From Parascedosporium putredinis (Eukaryota; Ascomycota; Sordariomycetes; Microascales; Microascaceae), in assembly GCA_949357655.1 (NCBI GenBank), contig CASHTG010000020.1, positions 186,001-250,000 of the forward strand: a stretch of DNA of 64,000 nucleotides. Reading direction: 5' to 3'. The number at the start of each line of letters is the position of its first letter. Positions within the stretch are counted from its first letter, which is position 1. Of the stretch, positions 24,100 to 35,961 are shown in pieces. The translations under genes and the position numbers were made by a program. The notes beneath the pieces were generated by a model. It had not been told where the DNA came from. It saw nothing but the letters and a program-made list of their open reading frames with translations, and made no database searches.

Positions 24100-26060
24100 T
24101 TACCACGTAAAGGCCTCCTCGACAAAGTCAACTGTGCCGGTGTACTGCCGATTCCTTACGGCCCTCCTCACCTCGTCGCTCAGGGTGCCAGGTCCGCATA
24201 CCGATACCGCCATAGCGCCGACCTGGTGCTCCATCTCGATGCCCATGAGGGTCTCGATATTCGGCCTGCCCGGGAACATCTGCACCGTCGCGGAGGGGCT
24301 GTGGATCTCCTTGGTAGACCTGGGACGGCTGACAAACAGCATGATGCGGAGCACCTCGCGCCTCTTCTCCATGGCGAGAACCTCCGTCATCCACGGCCTG
24401 ATCCACTCGAGGTGCTCGGGGCTCTGGATCGTCCAGACGAGTACCACCTTCCTGGTCGCTACCGTTCCGTTGGCATAGCCCGCCACGAGTTCCCGCACAT
24501 AGGGGACCTGGTGCGTAATTCCAACACCGCCGGCGAAGAGCATAACAGTTCCGTAAGACTGGAGCGAGTGGAGGGATCCGTAGGGCCCCTCGACGAGGCA
24601 GCTGGTCGAGAACTTTCCATCAGGGCTGTCCGCAGCCTTCTTGTACAGAGTGTGTGTGATGCCGGTTCGCTCCCTGACGATGAAGGACATGGTCGACTTC
24701 TTGCCCGAGGCGAGGTCCTGAACGTTCATCGCGAGCTTCTCCGCGTTGGGGTCGTGCGTGTCCTCAGCCCAAGCGACCGAGAAAGGGTGAGACTGCCAGT
24801 AGCCGAGGGAAGGAAAGTACAGGTACGCATGCTGGCCAGACTTGAAGGTCCAGGGCCGCGCAAGCGTAACATTGATGCGGAGGGCGTTGCCGGGAAGAGC
24901 CTCCACCACGGTCCTGCTGCCACCATTTCCAAAGTTCCTGTAAGCCACTCGGACCATTCGAATGACGCGGTCGGCGCCCCAGAGGGCAAAAGCCACACCA
25001 AGCTGGGGGAGCTGAGGGAGGTCGGCGAGCTTGAGGTGGTACCAGAGGCCGACGATCGAGAGGATGGCGAGCGCGATGTGGAGGATCTTGAACGTCTCGT
25101 AGAAGGCGTGTCGTAGGGGGCCCGCGGCCTGGAGGCAGATGACAACCATGGCAATGGTGGACTAGGAATTGGGTTAGTTGGGCGAACACGCGCATCTCAG
25201 CCGAAACAGCAAAGATTAAGTCGACTTACAATGAATCCCCACATCATGAAGGGGACGGTCCAGGCAGTTGACCACGCGGCGGCCCAAGACCCCTTGGCAG
25301 CGGAACGCCAGAGATGAGAAATGGTGTGGGCGAGAGCCTCGAGGGCGACAATGCGGCCGAACCATCGGTGGAGAAGGTTGTACGAGTCAAAGGACAAACC
25401 CAAGAGGGGAATCAAGGGGTTGTTACGTCCAGCCAACAAGAACAAGGGGATCTAAGAAAATTCCTTTGTTAGTTCCTCACGTTGCATAACCAATGGTTTC
25501 ATCACCTTTTCATTGTCTTCTTCCCCCAAAGAAGAGCAGGGGGACAAGGCAAGAAAGGATTGGGGAAAAATGGAGGATCCCACGTACCATGTTGATGACA
25601 GCAAGGATACCGGTTCGGTCCCTGAAACGACCGGCGGCGGTGTTAAACTGCTCGGTGAAGGGAATTCCGTAGACGCAGAAGACGACATTGGTGATGAAGT
25701 AGCCGACGAGGAAGACAAGCTCCATGCGGGTAGGCAGGGTGCCGACGTTGACGGCCGTGCTGAGCTGAAACTCGCGGTTGTGCCTCTTGCGGAAGATGGG
25801 GGCGTAGAGGATATTCCGCTTGAACCAAGAGACGCGGGTGTTGGGGATGGCGAAGTAGCGCTGCTTCTCGTTGTTGAGGCAGGCAATCTGGCGGACCTGC
25901 GTGACGAGCTTGGTGTACAGCCTCCATCCGATGAAGATGACGGCAAAACTGCTGCAGATGATCATGAGATAGCGGGCGAGAGCGGCGTGTTCGGCGCCGA
26001 CCGAAGGATCCTCCGGGGAGCACCACCGCCAGCGGCACGTGCTGAGAGGGTGGAGGACAT
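24100..26060 (-). CDS. Ferric reductase-type transmembrane NAD(P)H oxidoreductase (FRE/FreB family)
   Basis: Three exons on the minus strand: 26060-25588, 25451-25230 and 25161-24100, about 585 residues. Ferric reductases move electrons from NADPH through FAD and two haems across the plasma membrane to reduce Fe(III) or Cu(II) before uptake. The first membrane segment is YLMIICSSFAVIFIGW. Haem-ligand histidines occur as two His-x13-His pairs: HRWFGRIVALEALAH, and from FKILH to GLWYH. FAD binding is shown by HPFSVAW, and the NADPH half has FAGGVGITHQVPYVREL and a final CGPG. It fits the FreB type rather than the larger NADPH oxidases, which carry EF-hands or longer N-termini. One frame break lies in G4 at 26015-26018, 45 bases into the coding region; adding one base closes the frame. 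Iron regulation is expected for the family, but I saw no clear SreA-type site. Confidence 0.93.
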
Positions 26061-29000
26061 GGTGATGGCGGGTAAACGTGAAAACTAGATCAGAAGAAGG
26101 ACGAGTGTCCAAGGCTTTGTGGTGTCGAAGCTTGTCAGCTCGTTGTCCCGCTGTCGATGATGATGGCGAAACCTGCGGGATGCTCTCGACCAGAGAGGGC
26201 GCACGTCAAAGGGTCTCGGCCAAGAAAACAAAAGGAAACAAGGAGCTTAGGGACAGGAGAAACCGGACGGGGCGGGTGGTGTCTTAAGGGTTCTCTGGGG
26301 TAGCCAAACTAAGAGGCAACGTCATGCGTGGTTCAAACAATGGCTGGCAAGTTGCTTTTCGACCTTGTCCTTTTTCCGGCTTGTCTTGGGTCCTCCGTGC
26401 GGGGACGTGACACAAGGCACACACAAACACACTTGACCGAGATACACACGCAAGTCAATGCGTGGGATCGAAGCTGGAGGAAACTCGCAACTGAGGCGAG
26501 TATGAGCGGGAGAGAACGAAGAAGAAAGAGGCGCCGGGAGGTTGAAAGCAAGCTGCAGAAAAGTCTTGGCAACGAGGCTTTCGCTATTTGAACGATTTCT
26601 AGTCGTGGGGCGCAGACACGCAAATAGAGCGGACGAGAGCAATGAATCGAAAAAGGAGTGGAGGGGGCGTGTGCTTTGTTAGTGAATGCCGCAGGCAAAG
26701 TGAGGAGTGGATGAATCGAAATGAATAAAAGAGGATCTGGCGAAGATCTTGTGCCGTTCGGATCGGTAGGCGGAAAGGATCAGTCGAAGCCCCTGTTTGT
26801 CGAAAACGAAGTGGTGGCAGGGCAGTATCCCAAGACGAGAAGTAAGCCAGTTAGAAAGAGAAATGCAGTTGCCGGTACGCTGTATCGGCCTGAAAGAAGA
26901 AGATGTTTCCTGGAAGAAATGAAGGTGAGGCAATGTCGAAGAGACGGCCGCCGTAGGAAAGAGAGTGTGGTCTAGCAAGGCATGAGAAGAGAGAATGCGA
27001 GAGACACGTCGACCAGAGACTGTCCAAGGCACGCCAAGCAAAGAACCAAAGGAGTGGAAGTAAGGCGTTGAAAGGGGGAAGCAATCTACACCTTATTAGC
27101 CGCGTGATGCGTCTAGAGTGAGGAAAAGTGAGGAAAGACTAGGAGGGAAAAGGAGGGAGGTGAAGGGGAAAAAGGAAAGCGAAGTGATGCGAGTAAATCA
27201 TATAAGATAATCTTGCTAAGGCGATCGAGGAAATGGGGACGGGCCCGACCCATCTCTAGAAGTTGCCTTCCATGCTACGTGCAGCCGGGGGAGGGAGGGG
27301 GCCACCAAACCCACATGCTGGGAGGGCGGGGTGGGGATTGAGGGCCGCCAACAAACCCATCAATGACCGCTGGTGGCTTGACGGGCTTTGATGGCTTGGG
27401 ATGGCATGGGTTGATGGAGCGGAGCCAGGTCGCCAGGGGGAGGGGAGCCAGGTCGAGATCGGGTAAACCAGCCAATCTACAAGGTTACGCCCAGGAACGG
27501 CCACACATTCCAAAAGAGAAGGGTGAACCGGTGGTTGGGGACGGAGGTGAGGAAATGGTATGGGGTACATTGCTGTCCCGTCCGTCTACGGGTTATGAAT
27601 CAGAAAGAGTGCTTCGTAAAGAAGTATCTAGTACAAAAGAGTGGATGAGCGGGGCCGGGCGAATCGACGGGCTCGAGTACCTTTTGTCCCTCGAGGGAAA
27701 AGTGTGCCCAGAGATGAGCCAGACTAAAAAAGCAGACGCAGGGGGACAAGGCAAAGAAGAGGAAACAAGAGAGCGGCCGAGAAAAGACGAGCACAAAAGG
27801 AAAGAAATAATCGTAATTGAAAGAATCTGAACATGTCGAGAAAGAATTGAAAGCAGTAGTGGAAGGAGTAAAAAAAAAGAAACGGAAGTAAAAGGAATGA
27901 ATTGTCGGCGAAACTTGGTCGGCGACCAAGCGACTTAGAGAAGCCTGATATCGCCGCCGACCTGGCTCCCACAGAGAGTCCTGTGCTCTTGTCTTTTCGG
28001 CCCGGGCAAGCAATGGCACCTCACAACAGGAGCAGCAGCACATAAACGACGGAGCGAGGCCCACGGATTCGTAATTCTTCTCTCAGCGGTACCTTGGATC
28101 ACCGAGGGTACTTACGGTGTGGATTCGCATTGCATGCAGTGGGACCGCTTTGAGGATCTACAGCATGGATTTCCCTGCACACAGTGAAGAAGAGACGACG
28201 AGCAGCAGAGAAGGAACCGAAAGGGTGGGAAGGGGCGACTGCAGAAAGAGGGAAGAAAAAAACCAGCTCGTCCAAAGAGGAAGGAAGCAGGGCAAGAAAA
28301 GAAAAGAAAGAAAAGAAACAAAAAGAACCGCGCCACTCGACAGCAGCATTTTGGGTCCATCAGCGCCCTACGAGAAGTCTCTTGCCCCAAAACCATCCTC
28401 TTTCGGGTAGGATTCCGACAGAGTATTGAAGGTTATATGCTGCTAAGCCCCTATCTTACCAAGAGAAGAAGAGAAAAAAAGAAAGAAAAACAAAACCAGG
28501 GCCCATTTTGCCTCCCCTGCCCTTCTTGCTCAATCCTTCTCTCGCGCGGTGCCTGGCTGACTGATCGATCCGCATAGCCCGACAGAGGCGAATTGGGAAG
28601 TGGCTTGGGGTGTTAGTGTGGGCAAGCGCAGCATTTTGAACTCTCTTCCCACTACCTCCACCCATTCGCCCACCAGGCTGGGTTGGGAATGGCGGATGAC
28701 GGACGATGGACAAGAGGTGGATGGATGCAGGTACGATTTTTCTTCTTCTTCTTCTTTTTAGTGTGGCCAAAGGCTTCGCGTGGGCATGTGAAGGCAACAA
28801 GCATCGCCCCCTTCAGTGCAGGACGACGAATGGGAACTTAAAAAATGTGTGCCTGGCCCTGAATCTCATCACATCATCATTGCCCGAGAGAGGGTGCAAG
28901 TGCATCAGCTAACACCAACTTTTCCATGGACAGAGGCCACGCACGACTCTTCTCCGCTCGAAAACTGGGGCCTCTAGTCTGCTGTGCGTGCCTTGCATTA

Positions 29001-32000
29001 CATCTCGGCTTCGTGGCCGACCAGCGCTCACTCAGCGGACAAAGAGGAAAAAAAAAAAGAAAAAGGTGGGCAAAGGACGTAACCGGTACCTTGCATCGCG
29101 GTGACGGCCAAGGCAATAATTTCGTCTTGGTGACCTTGGCGCCCAGCGTTGCCGGCGTCTTGGTGTGTTGGCCGTCAAGGGGATGTGATCGATGTGTGCG
29201 TGTGGCTGTTTTTTCCGTTCTTTTCATGCGCAAGAAACACGCAAAAGAGATAGCGACCCCTTTGGCCAAGGGGTTGACGACTTCTCGCCCAAAACTTGCA
29301 GTTGCTTTTTCAGCTTAATGTTGCGTTCTTCCTTTTTTTTCTTTTTCTTGCTCAACCAGCACTATTATCAGAACTTCTCAAACAGCCCATCGCCGTTCGC
29401 TCACATCCTTCGTCTCACCAGTCTTCCGATTTTCCCGATTCATCCCTTCATCTGTTTCTATTTTCAAATAGTGCTCTCCCTGTGCATGGGGGAACGGGGC
29501 TAAGGCTTCAAAAACGACGGGCGGATGTTGGCAGGAATGCAAAAGGGACGAACAGGGACGAGGTGAAAATCGGGCGTCATCACCTCACCTTGTCCATTTG
29601 AAGAGTGTTTCGAGTTTCAATGATGTGCTTTCCCATCCATTCATTTGTCCTCTGCCCATTGCGCGTGGCTTGCTGTGTCGTCCAGTCAATTTTCTTTTTC
29701 GCTTTCTGGTCCTTTGTCCCCCTCCTTTTTCGCCTCCCCTTGGGCTAACGTCGCTTCGGGGCGTACTTCCCCACCCGGGCCCCCTTTGAAACAACCGGCC
29801 GAATGTTGGCGTCGAATCAGGGCTAGCGTTTCCCAGGCCGATAGTGCCGATTCGGCGCTGAGCGAAGGGACAGAGCCAGAGCCACGCGGAATGGCCCAAC
29901 ACCATTCGTCTTCTGGCTGTCAAAAATGACTGTCCCTATGTTTAAGTGCTCTGAATGGATGAAAGCGAGGTCTAGTGACCCTTGCTGGTCTTACTTGGAG
30001 GCACGCCGCGTGCGGCATCCAAAGACTTTCTTTGAGGACCATGCTAGGACAGGCTAGAGGCGTTGGTAGCTTCGTATGCCCTTCTATTTACCTTTTTTCC
30101 TTCTTCTTTTGAGTCCGTCAAAGAAGAGAAAAAAAAAAAAAAAAAAAAAAAGAACGCCACTCTCGTTACCATTTCCTATTGTGATTTTATTACAAAGCCA
30201 TGAAGCCATAATAGGCCATGTCAAAAGGCGCTGGTTCAAGAAAGGCTGTCAGAGTGGCACACAGTGGCACAGAGGCAAAAGCAAAGAGCATCCGATGACA
30301 ACTTGAATGAGACCTCGATTCCGACAGAGAGCCCTCCCTGGTTGGTGCCCTCCCCATGTCCTCGCAGGTGCCATGTTTTCTCGGGAGAGGCGCTTTACGA
30401 TGCTGATTGGGGAATGGAACGTCCAGGGTTAGGGTGGGAAGAATGGACATGCGGGTTGCAGGGGTTGCATGGGCCCGGGTTCGTCTCGGTCTCGGTGCTG
30501 GTCGAGTGCGAGTGAGAGTGACCAGAAAACAGCAACGAAGAGCAGCCAAACAGAGCGCTGGAGAAGGAAGAATAAAGGACTTGGAGATGAAATGGAAATT
30601 GATCACATTGCCCATGGAATCAAACCCATGGTCGCTGACTGGACCGGGCTCGTTTAAACAGCACCACCGGCAGAAGCTCCAAAGGGTCTTAAGATCTGGG
30701 TAAGCGTGTCTTACTCACTACGGTACCAGGATCCGAATCATATTATGAGTCCACCTGACCTGTGGGCTCTCTCTGGAACAAACCAAACCATCAAACGGCG
30801 CAGGTCAAGGGAGGGCTCGCTCCGAGGATCGCGCGGGGAAGACGAGCCAATGAAGCTGCCTGCGGTGACATTCTCCTTCCTCGACTGTGCGACCAAGTCC
30901 GGCATTTCGACTTTCGAGAACTCTTTCTTCTTGGTGCGACTGCTATTATCCCGGAGCGGGAAACATGGTGGTGCGTGCAGCCGGCAAGTGCGTGCATCGT
31001 GAGCAATGGGCAGAGGGGGCTCAATTTGATCATCATTGTCTTGTTGTGATGGTTGACCACATATACCTATATTCGGACAACTTGTGGTGTACCCGATACG
31101 TTTATTGAAGAAACTAAGTTTGAAGACTCCAGCTATCGTGCTCTTTTTCCAAAGCGCGTGGAGCACAAACACACAAAACACACGGGCTTCGCTTCTCCCA
31201 TCCCCCAAGCCTCCTCCTTTCTAGTATATTAGGCCCGGCACTCGATTGATGAGGGCATTTTCTTTGTTGCTAGTCGCGATCCTAGTCTTTTCCTTCGTCT
31301 TAGTCTAGAACCTCCCCCTCCATTTCGATTTCTATGCCCTTACTAGCGTAGCTCCCGCCTTTTGACACGAGGTTAATCTTAAAAAGATGCAAAGAGCGTG
31401 AAGGGCCAGAGGAAATGAGGCGATGGGCTCTCGTCAACGTGCAGGTCCACTCCGTACCCGTTTTTCAGTTCAACGGGCTGCTGTGGGGGGGTCACGGTCA
31501 CAAGTCAGTCGCAAAGTCGCCCACAGATTGATTGATGGCGGCAGAGAAAGCAGGTTGAGCCCCATGCCTTGTGCTTCAAACACCACCTCGTGCAGCCCAA
31601 GCAAGACTCGGGGACCCTCTTATCGCAATATAAGAGAGTCCGGGGTACCGCTCCTTTGCCTGCCTTTCATCTGCTCCCATCTCGTCAATCTCCGCTCGCA
31701 TTTTAATCAAATTCAATCTTGACACGCAAAGTGTCCTTCTCCGCTTCTCTCTCCCATCTCGCATATAGATTTCGAGAGCAGGTACCTATAAAGGGGGGCA
31801 GAGGGGGTGAATAGAACTATAAACAGCCATGCGGCGATGTGCTGGATAAATTGAAGCGATGAACCACGGCAGACCAACGGCAGCCAACCATTCCGGTCCC
31901 ACCAGTCAGAGACGAGGGTTGAAGTCTTGTTTTTTTTTTTTGGGGAGTGCTTTCGGATTCCTTTTGGCGGCTGAGATTACACGGGAGTTTGTGAAGCGAA

Positions 32001-35000
32001 GTGCAGTGCTTTTGGCGAGGATGGATTTGGAGGATTTGATGGAAGCATATGCGCCCTCATGACCTGCGGCAGTAGACATGAGAGGAACGTGCAGCACGGT
32101 GGCCATATCGCAAACTCCCTCAAAGCAAAGGGGGACGGAGCAAGTGATGTGGGCTTCGAATCATCTACATCTTTCGCGGAGTGCATGGCAAAAGTGGTGC
32201 ATAGTTTGGCACTCTGATTGCTGGTGACACGGCGTACGTCTATCCGATCCCGTCCTTGTGCGCAGCTCGGTAGTTTTCCGTGAGCTCGCCGGGAGGAGGG
32301 GGACGCCCGTGATAGTGATTTGCAAGTTTGTCTCTCTATATCCTTGCGCTAGATCTTCCCGAGGATTCATCGTGGAGAAATCGTGGCTGGAGGTCAAGGA
32401 TAAAGACCTCTCCACCGCCCGTCACCGCAAGACCCCCCGGCATCGTGCACTGATACCGAGGTATGCTGATATGACATATAGATCAATCTGCGTCGCCCCA
32501 GGTTGACATCAACCGAACTTCTGATATCATAACCACGCGGCGATCCGTTGTTATTGGCCTCGCGCTGTTGGGATAAAAGAAAAGAAAACAAGCTTTTGAC
32601 GTGCGAGATGAAGACTCCACCTCTTTTCTCTCTTCTTCGATCGTTACCTTATTTGCCTCTTCTTTTCGCCAGTCTTAACATCCATACATGTAATAATATC
32701 ATGAATCTTACTTCTTCTTTGACGCTCCCTCCGTCCGTCCGCGCAGAGAACATGGAGAATAATATCGCGTCATGTTTGAGAGGTTCGCCAGCCCCTCCTC
32801 TCGATCCCTTTCGTGTATTACCTTAAATTGGGCTTGGGTTTGGGCGCACACGTCCACCTCTTCCTTCTTCTCTTGAGGCTCTAATAAAACCTCAAACCAC
32901 GGGAGAAGAGGGGCTCCTTGGCCCCCTCCTCCCCAATCTAATTTTGGCCGGGGGCGAGCCAAGAGGTTGCATCGAATCTTGAATCTGGCGCCACTCTTTT
33001 CCTTCTTTTCCTACCCTTGCCGCTAGACTTCTAGACTACCCCATGGCCGGGCCCGGGGCTCGGTCGGGATGCCATCGTCGAGTTTCTTTTTAGTGGGGTT
33101 GTTTTTTCTTACTTTGTTCTTTGTTCTTTGATTTCTCGTGGGGCTTTGATGTGAGGCAAAAACCCTTGGCCCACGCAATGGCTCGGTACCCATACCCAGC
33201 GCAGGGTCACGAATCGAGGGTCAAGGTGCGTAAAGGAAATGGAAGACAAGAAAAAGAAAGAAGATGGTAAAGACGAAGGGTATCGATCGCTTCAAGCCAG
33301 CGTATGCTCATCAGCGGCTGGAGAGGTTGCTTCAATTACAGCGGAAAGACTAGAGCACGAGATTGCGGGCCGCCTGCGGAGAATGTGTCAGTTCTCTGCA
33401 TACCCGATTAATCCATTTGGCGAGAGCACTTGCATCCACCAGAGAGTCCCGCTCCCTCCCCCAAATCAGCGACGCGGCATCACAGTGATTGAAGCACGAT
33501 TCGCGATTAGCGTGCAGGCTGCTGCTGTTGCTGCAAGCTCAAATTTTAGAGCCGAAAAAAAAAAAAAAAAGGAAAAAAAAACAGTGATGCACTGGGGTTC
33601 GGAAGCGATATGACTCTTGCCTTGCAGCGAACTGGGAGCAGACAGACCCTCTTAATCCGACCTCTGAATCATCTCCACAAACACCTCTTGCGACATGCGC
33701 AATCGCTTACTGTGCTCCTCTCCTATCTCTCTATCGCAAGGCTGCACAGCCAGATTGCTGTGCGAGGTCGTGTGCGAATTGCCAAGTAATGCGCCTGTCC
33801 CCTCCCTTATCATGCTGCGTACACGATGCGCACATGAAATCTCTTTCTCTCAGGTAGATTGTCAGCCCCATGCACCTGATTCAGATGAGTTCGTGCAGAG
33901 GCCTACTCCATCTCACGTTCCTATCTCTCTTCTCTCTGTGTTGACGTTGACGCAGACTAACGGATCCCTGATTTCTTTTCCCTCTTCTCCTTTTTCCTTG
34001 TTTTTCCCTTGGCGACCCTCGCCGACCCGCTTTCCTTTTTTCTCTCTCTTTTTTCTTTCTTTTTCTTAAGAATCCAAGCCCCCACCGAGGCGCGGGTATC
34101 ACTTGTAGTGGCGCGGATATGCCGTGTGTGTCGGGTCATTGATGAGCTGTGGAGCGGATTCCTTCTTGCTTCTAGGACACAAATTTCTCCTCCAACCCGT
34201 TTTTCCCGTCATGCGCCGCGAGCCTTGCTCTCCCCACCTTGAATTCCTTGTCCCTGTTCCCCCTAAATCTGCTCGGCCCACAGCCCGGTTTGTTGCGAAG
34301 AGATAGGCGATCGGCGGGCTATTGACGACATGAAGTACAAGTAGTTCTGGAGGGAGCGGGGGCGGGTACTGGTTGCTGGTGCTGAGCGGACACCCGCCGC
34401 CGGCCGCCATCCCGCTTGGATCGGCGTTGGCCAAGCTCATCTCGATTGCGGAGCGACGATGTGATGGTTCATGTCGGGGACTATAAGGATCCTTTTTATT
34501 TTTCAAGGTTTGAGCTACGAATTATACAAGGTAGTAAGAGACGAGAAGCACCTCGACGAGGGCACATGGAGACTACGTTGAACCCAGGGGTCACTTGTAG
34601 GTTGGATAGGCTCGAGGTATGCCCAGCAGTAAGCTATCGGTTGTCTCGGCTTAGAAGCTCGTAGTATCCGCCTCTTTCAAGCCGCGTCCGCAGAGATATC
34701 AAGCAAAGCTCTCATACCTGTTTCTTCAAGCTGGCTCGAGACGGTGTCCGGTGCCGATGCCCCGAGTGCAAGAGGATCGGCTTTACTCGTCTGCAAACAC
34801 TCGTTTTAAGTCGTGGAGCTGTTTTTTTTTTTCTTCCTCCACGCCTGTCAGGTCCAAATGAGGAAACAGTTGCCGTTGCCATCCACATTCGCCGAGGATA
34901 AAGGGTTCTGTGTGTACGTGGAGCATGTTTCGACCTTCGACCCTCATGCTTGAACAACGAGGATGAGTGCATTGACGCGTCTTTCTTCTTTTTCTTCGTT

Positions 35001-35961
35001 TTCTTTCTTTAGATGGACTGACAATGACGACGACGCCCAAGGGACTGACGAAGCGCCCACACGAGAACCCGCATTTGTCGCTTTGTGAGCCAAACCCTCC
35101 CCACCCACAGTCTGCCCTATCTCGTGTTTCAGGCCCTTGTCTAGGGGCCCCATGAAAAGAGGAGGAATAGACGGACACCTTCACCCTCCCATCAAAGTCA
35201 TGGGCCATTCCCCACGCCAGCTTGACGATCCCCTTTGCCCCTCATAATAACTGCATCTCTCTCCCAGCGTAGCCGCTCCCATCAAAACTCACACGGTACC
35301 GATGGGCAAGTCTAGCCGTGACAGTTTCGCTCCACCCACATTAGAAGAGAAAAAACGTGGTGACCATGATGATGCAAGCATTGGTGATGGGGAGACGCGT
35401 CTGGCCATTGATTCCGATCATTACACTGTCTTTGAACCCTCGAGATGCCGGCCTGGACCCCATTGCTACCCACAGGGCGTTCACCCGTGACACTAACACG
35501 ACGTTTTACAAGTGGGTTTCCCTCCACCCACACTCATCATCATCCATTGATCCAGTGTATATACAAACATGGTGAGAAATCTCGATTCCCATCACTATCA
35601 AGACACACGCACGTCACGGGTAACGGCCACACACCACGCTGATAGACCTCGTTCTCTCGTTTGCGCCCGGCCGCCCAAGTAGACCCGTTCCCACATATCT
35701 GCCCTCATCCTTGCCTACTCAACCCTGTCTGGCAGGTGACAGGAGACCCTTCCTCACGGCCCCTTTATTGTTTCGTTTTCTACTATTATACATGACAATC
35801 CGATACCCAGAAAATGCCCAAGATGTGTGTGATAATGCATGCGTTTGAATGCATCTGTATGCTATGCCAGTGTGTGTGAGTGGGACCAGCTTCATCTTCT
35901 GAAACCCCCAATGGAAAACGAAAAAAAAGGCCAAAAATAAAGAGACGGGAGCATGAAATCC
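26061..35961. other. 9.9-kb gene-poor spacer upstream of the ferric reductase gene
   Basis: Reading both strands gave no recognisable protein. Frames are short, many are proline/arginine/lysine-rich translations of A/G or C/T tracts, and none resumes across breaks the way the true genes do. It holds a 23-base A run (30129-30151), A/G tracts near 28.2 and 33.55 kb and T/C tracts near 29.3 and 34.0 kb. It could hide a fast-evolving gene or a non-coding RNA, but the sequence alone does not show one. Confidence 0.45.
30129..30151. repeat. 23-base poly(A) run
   Basis: An uninterrupted A run inside the large spacer, with no neighbouring element boundaries. Confidence 0.85.

Noticed and set aside
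23845..25116. A 423-codon plus-strand frame
   Set aside because: It is antisense to the ferric reductase third exon, which carries the FAD and NADPH motifs.
26061..27300. SreA/GATA-type sites upstream of the ferric reductase gene
   Set aside because: Only short GATA cores are present, which are expected by chance; the extended consensus was not seen.
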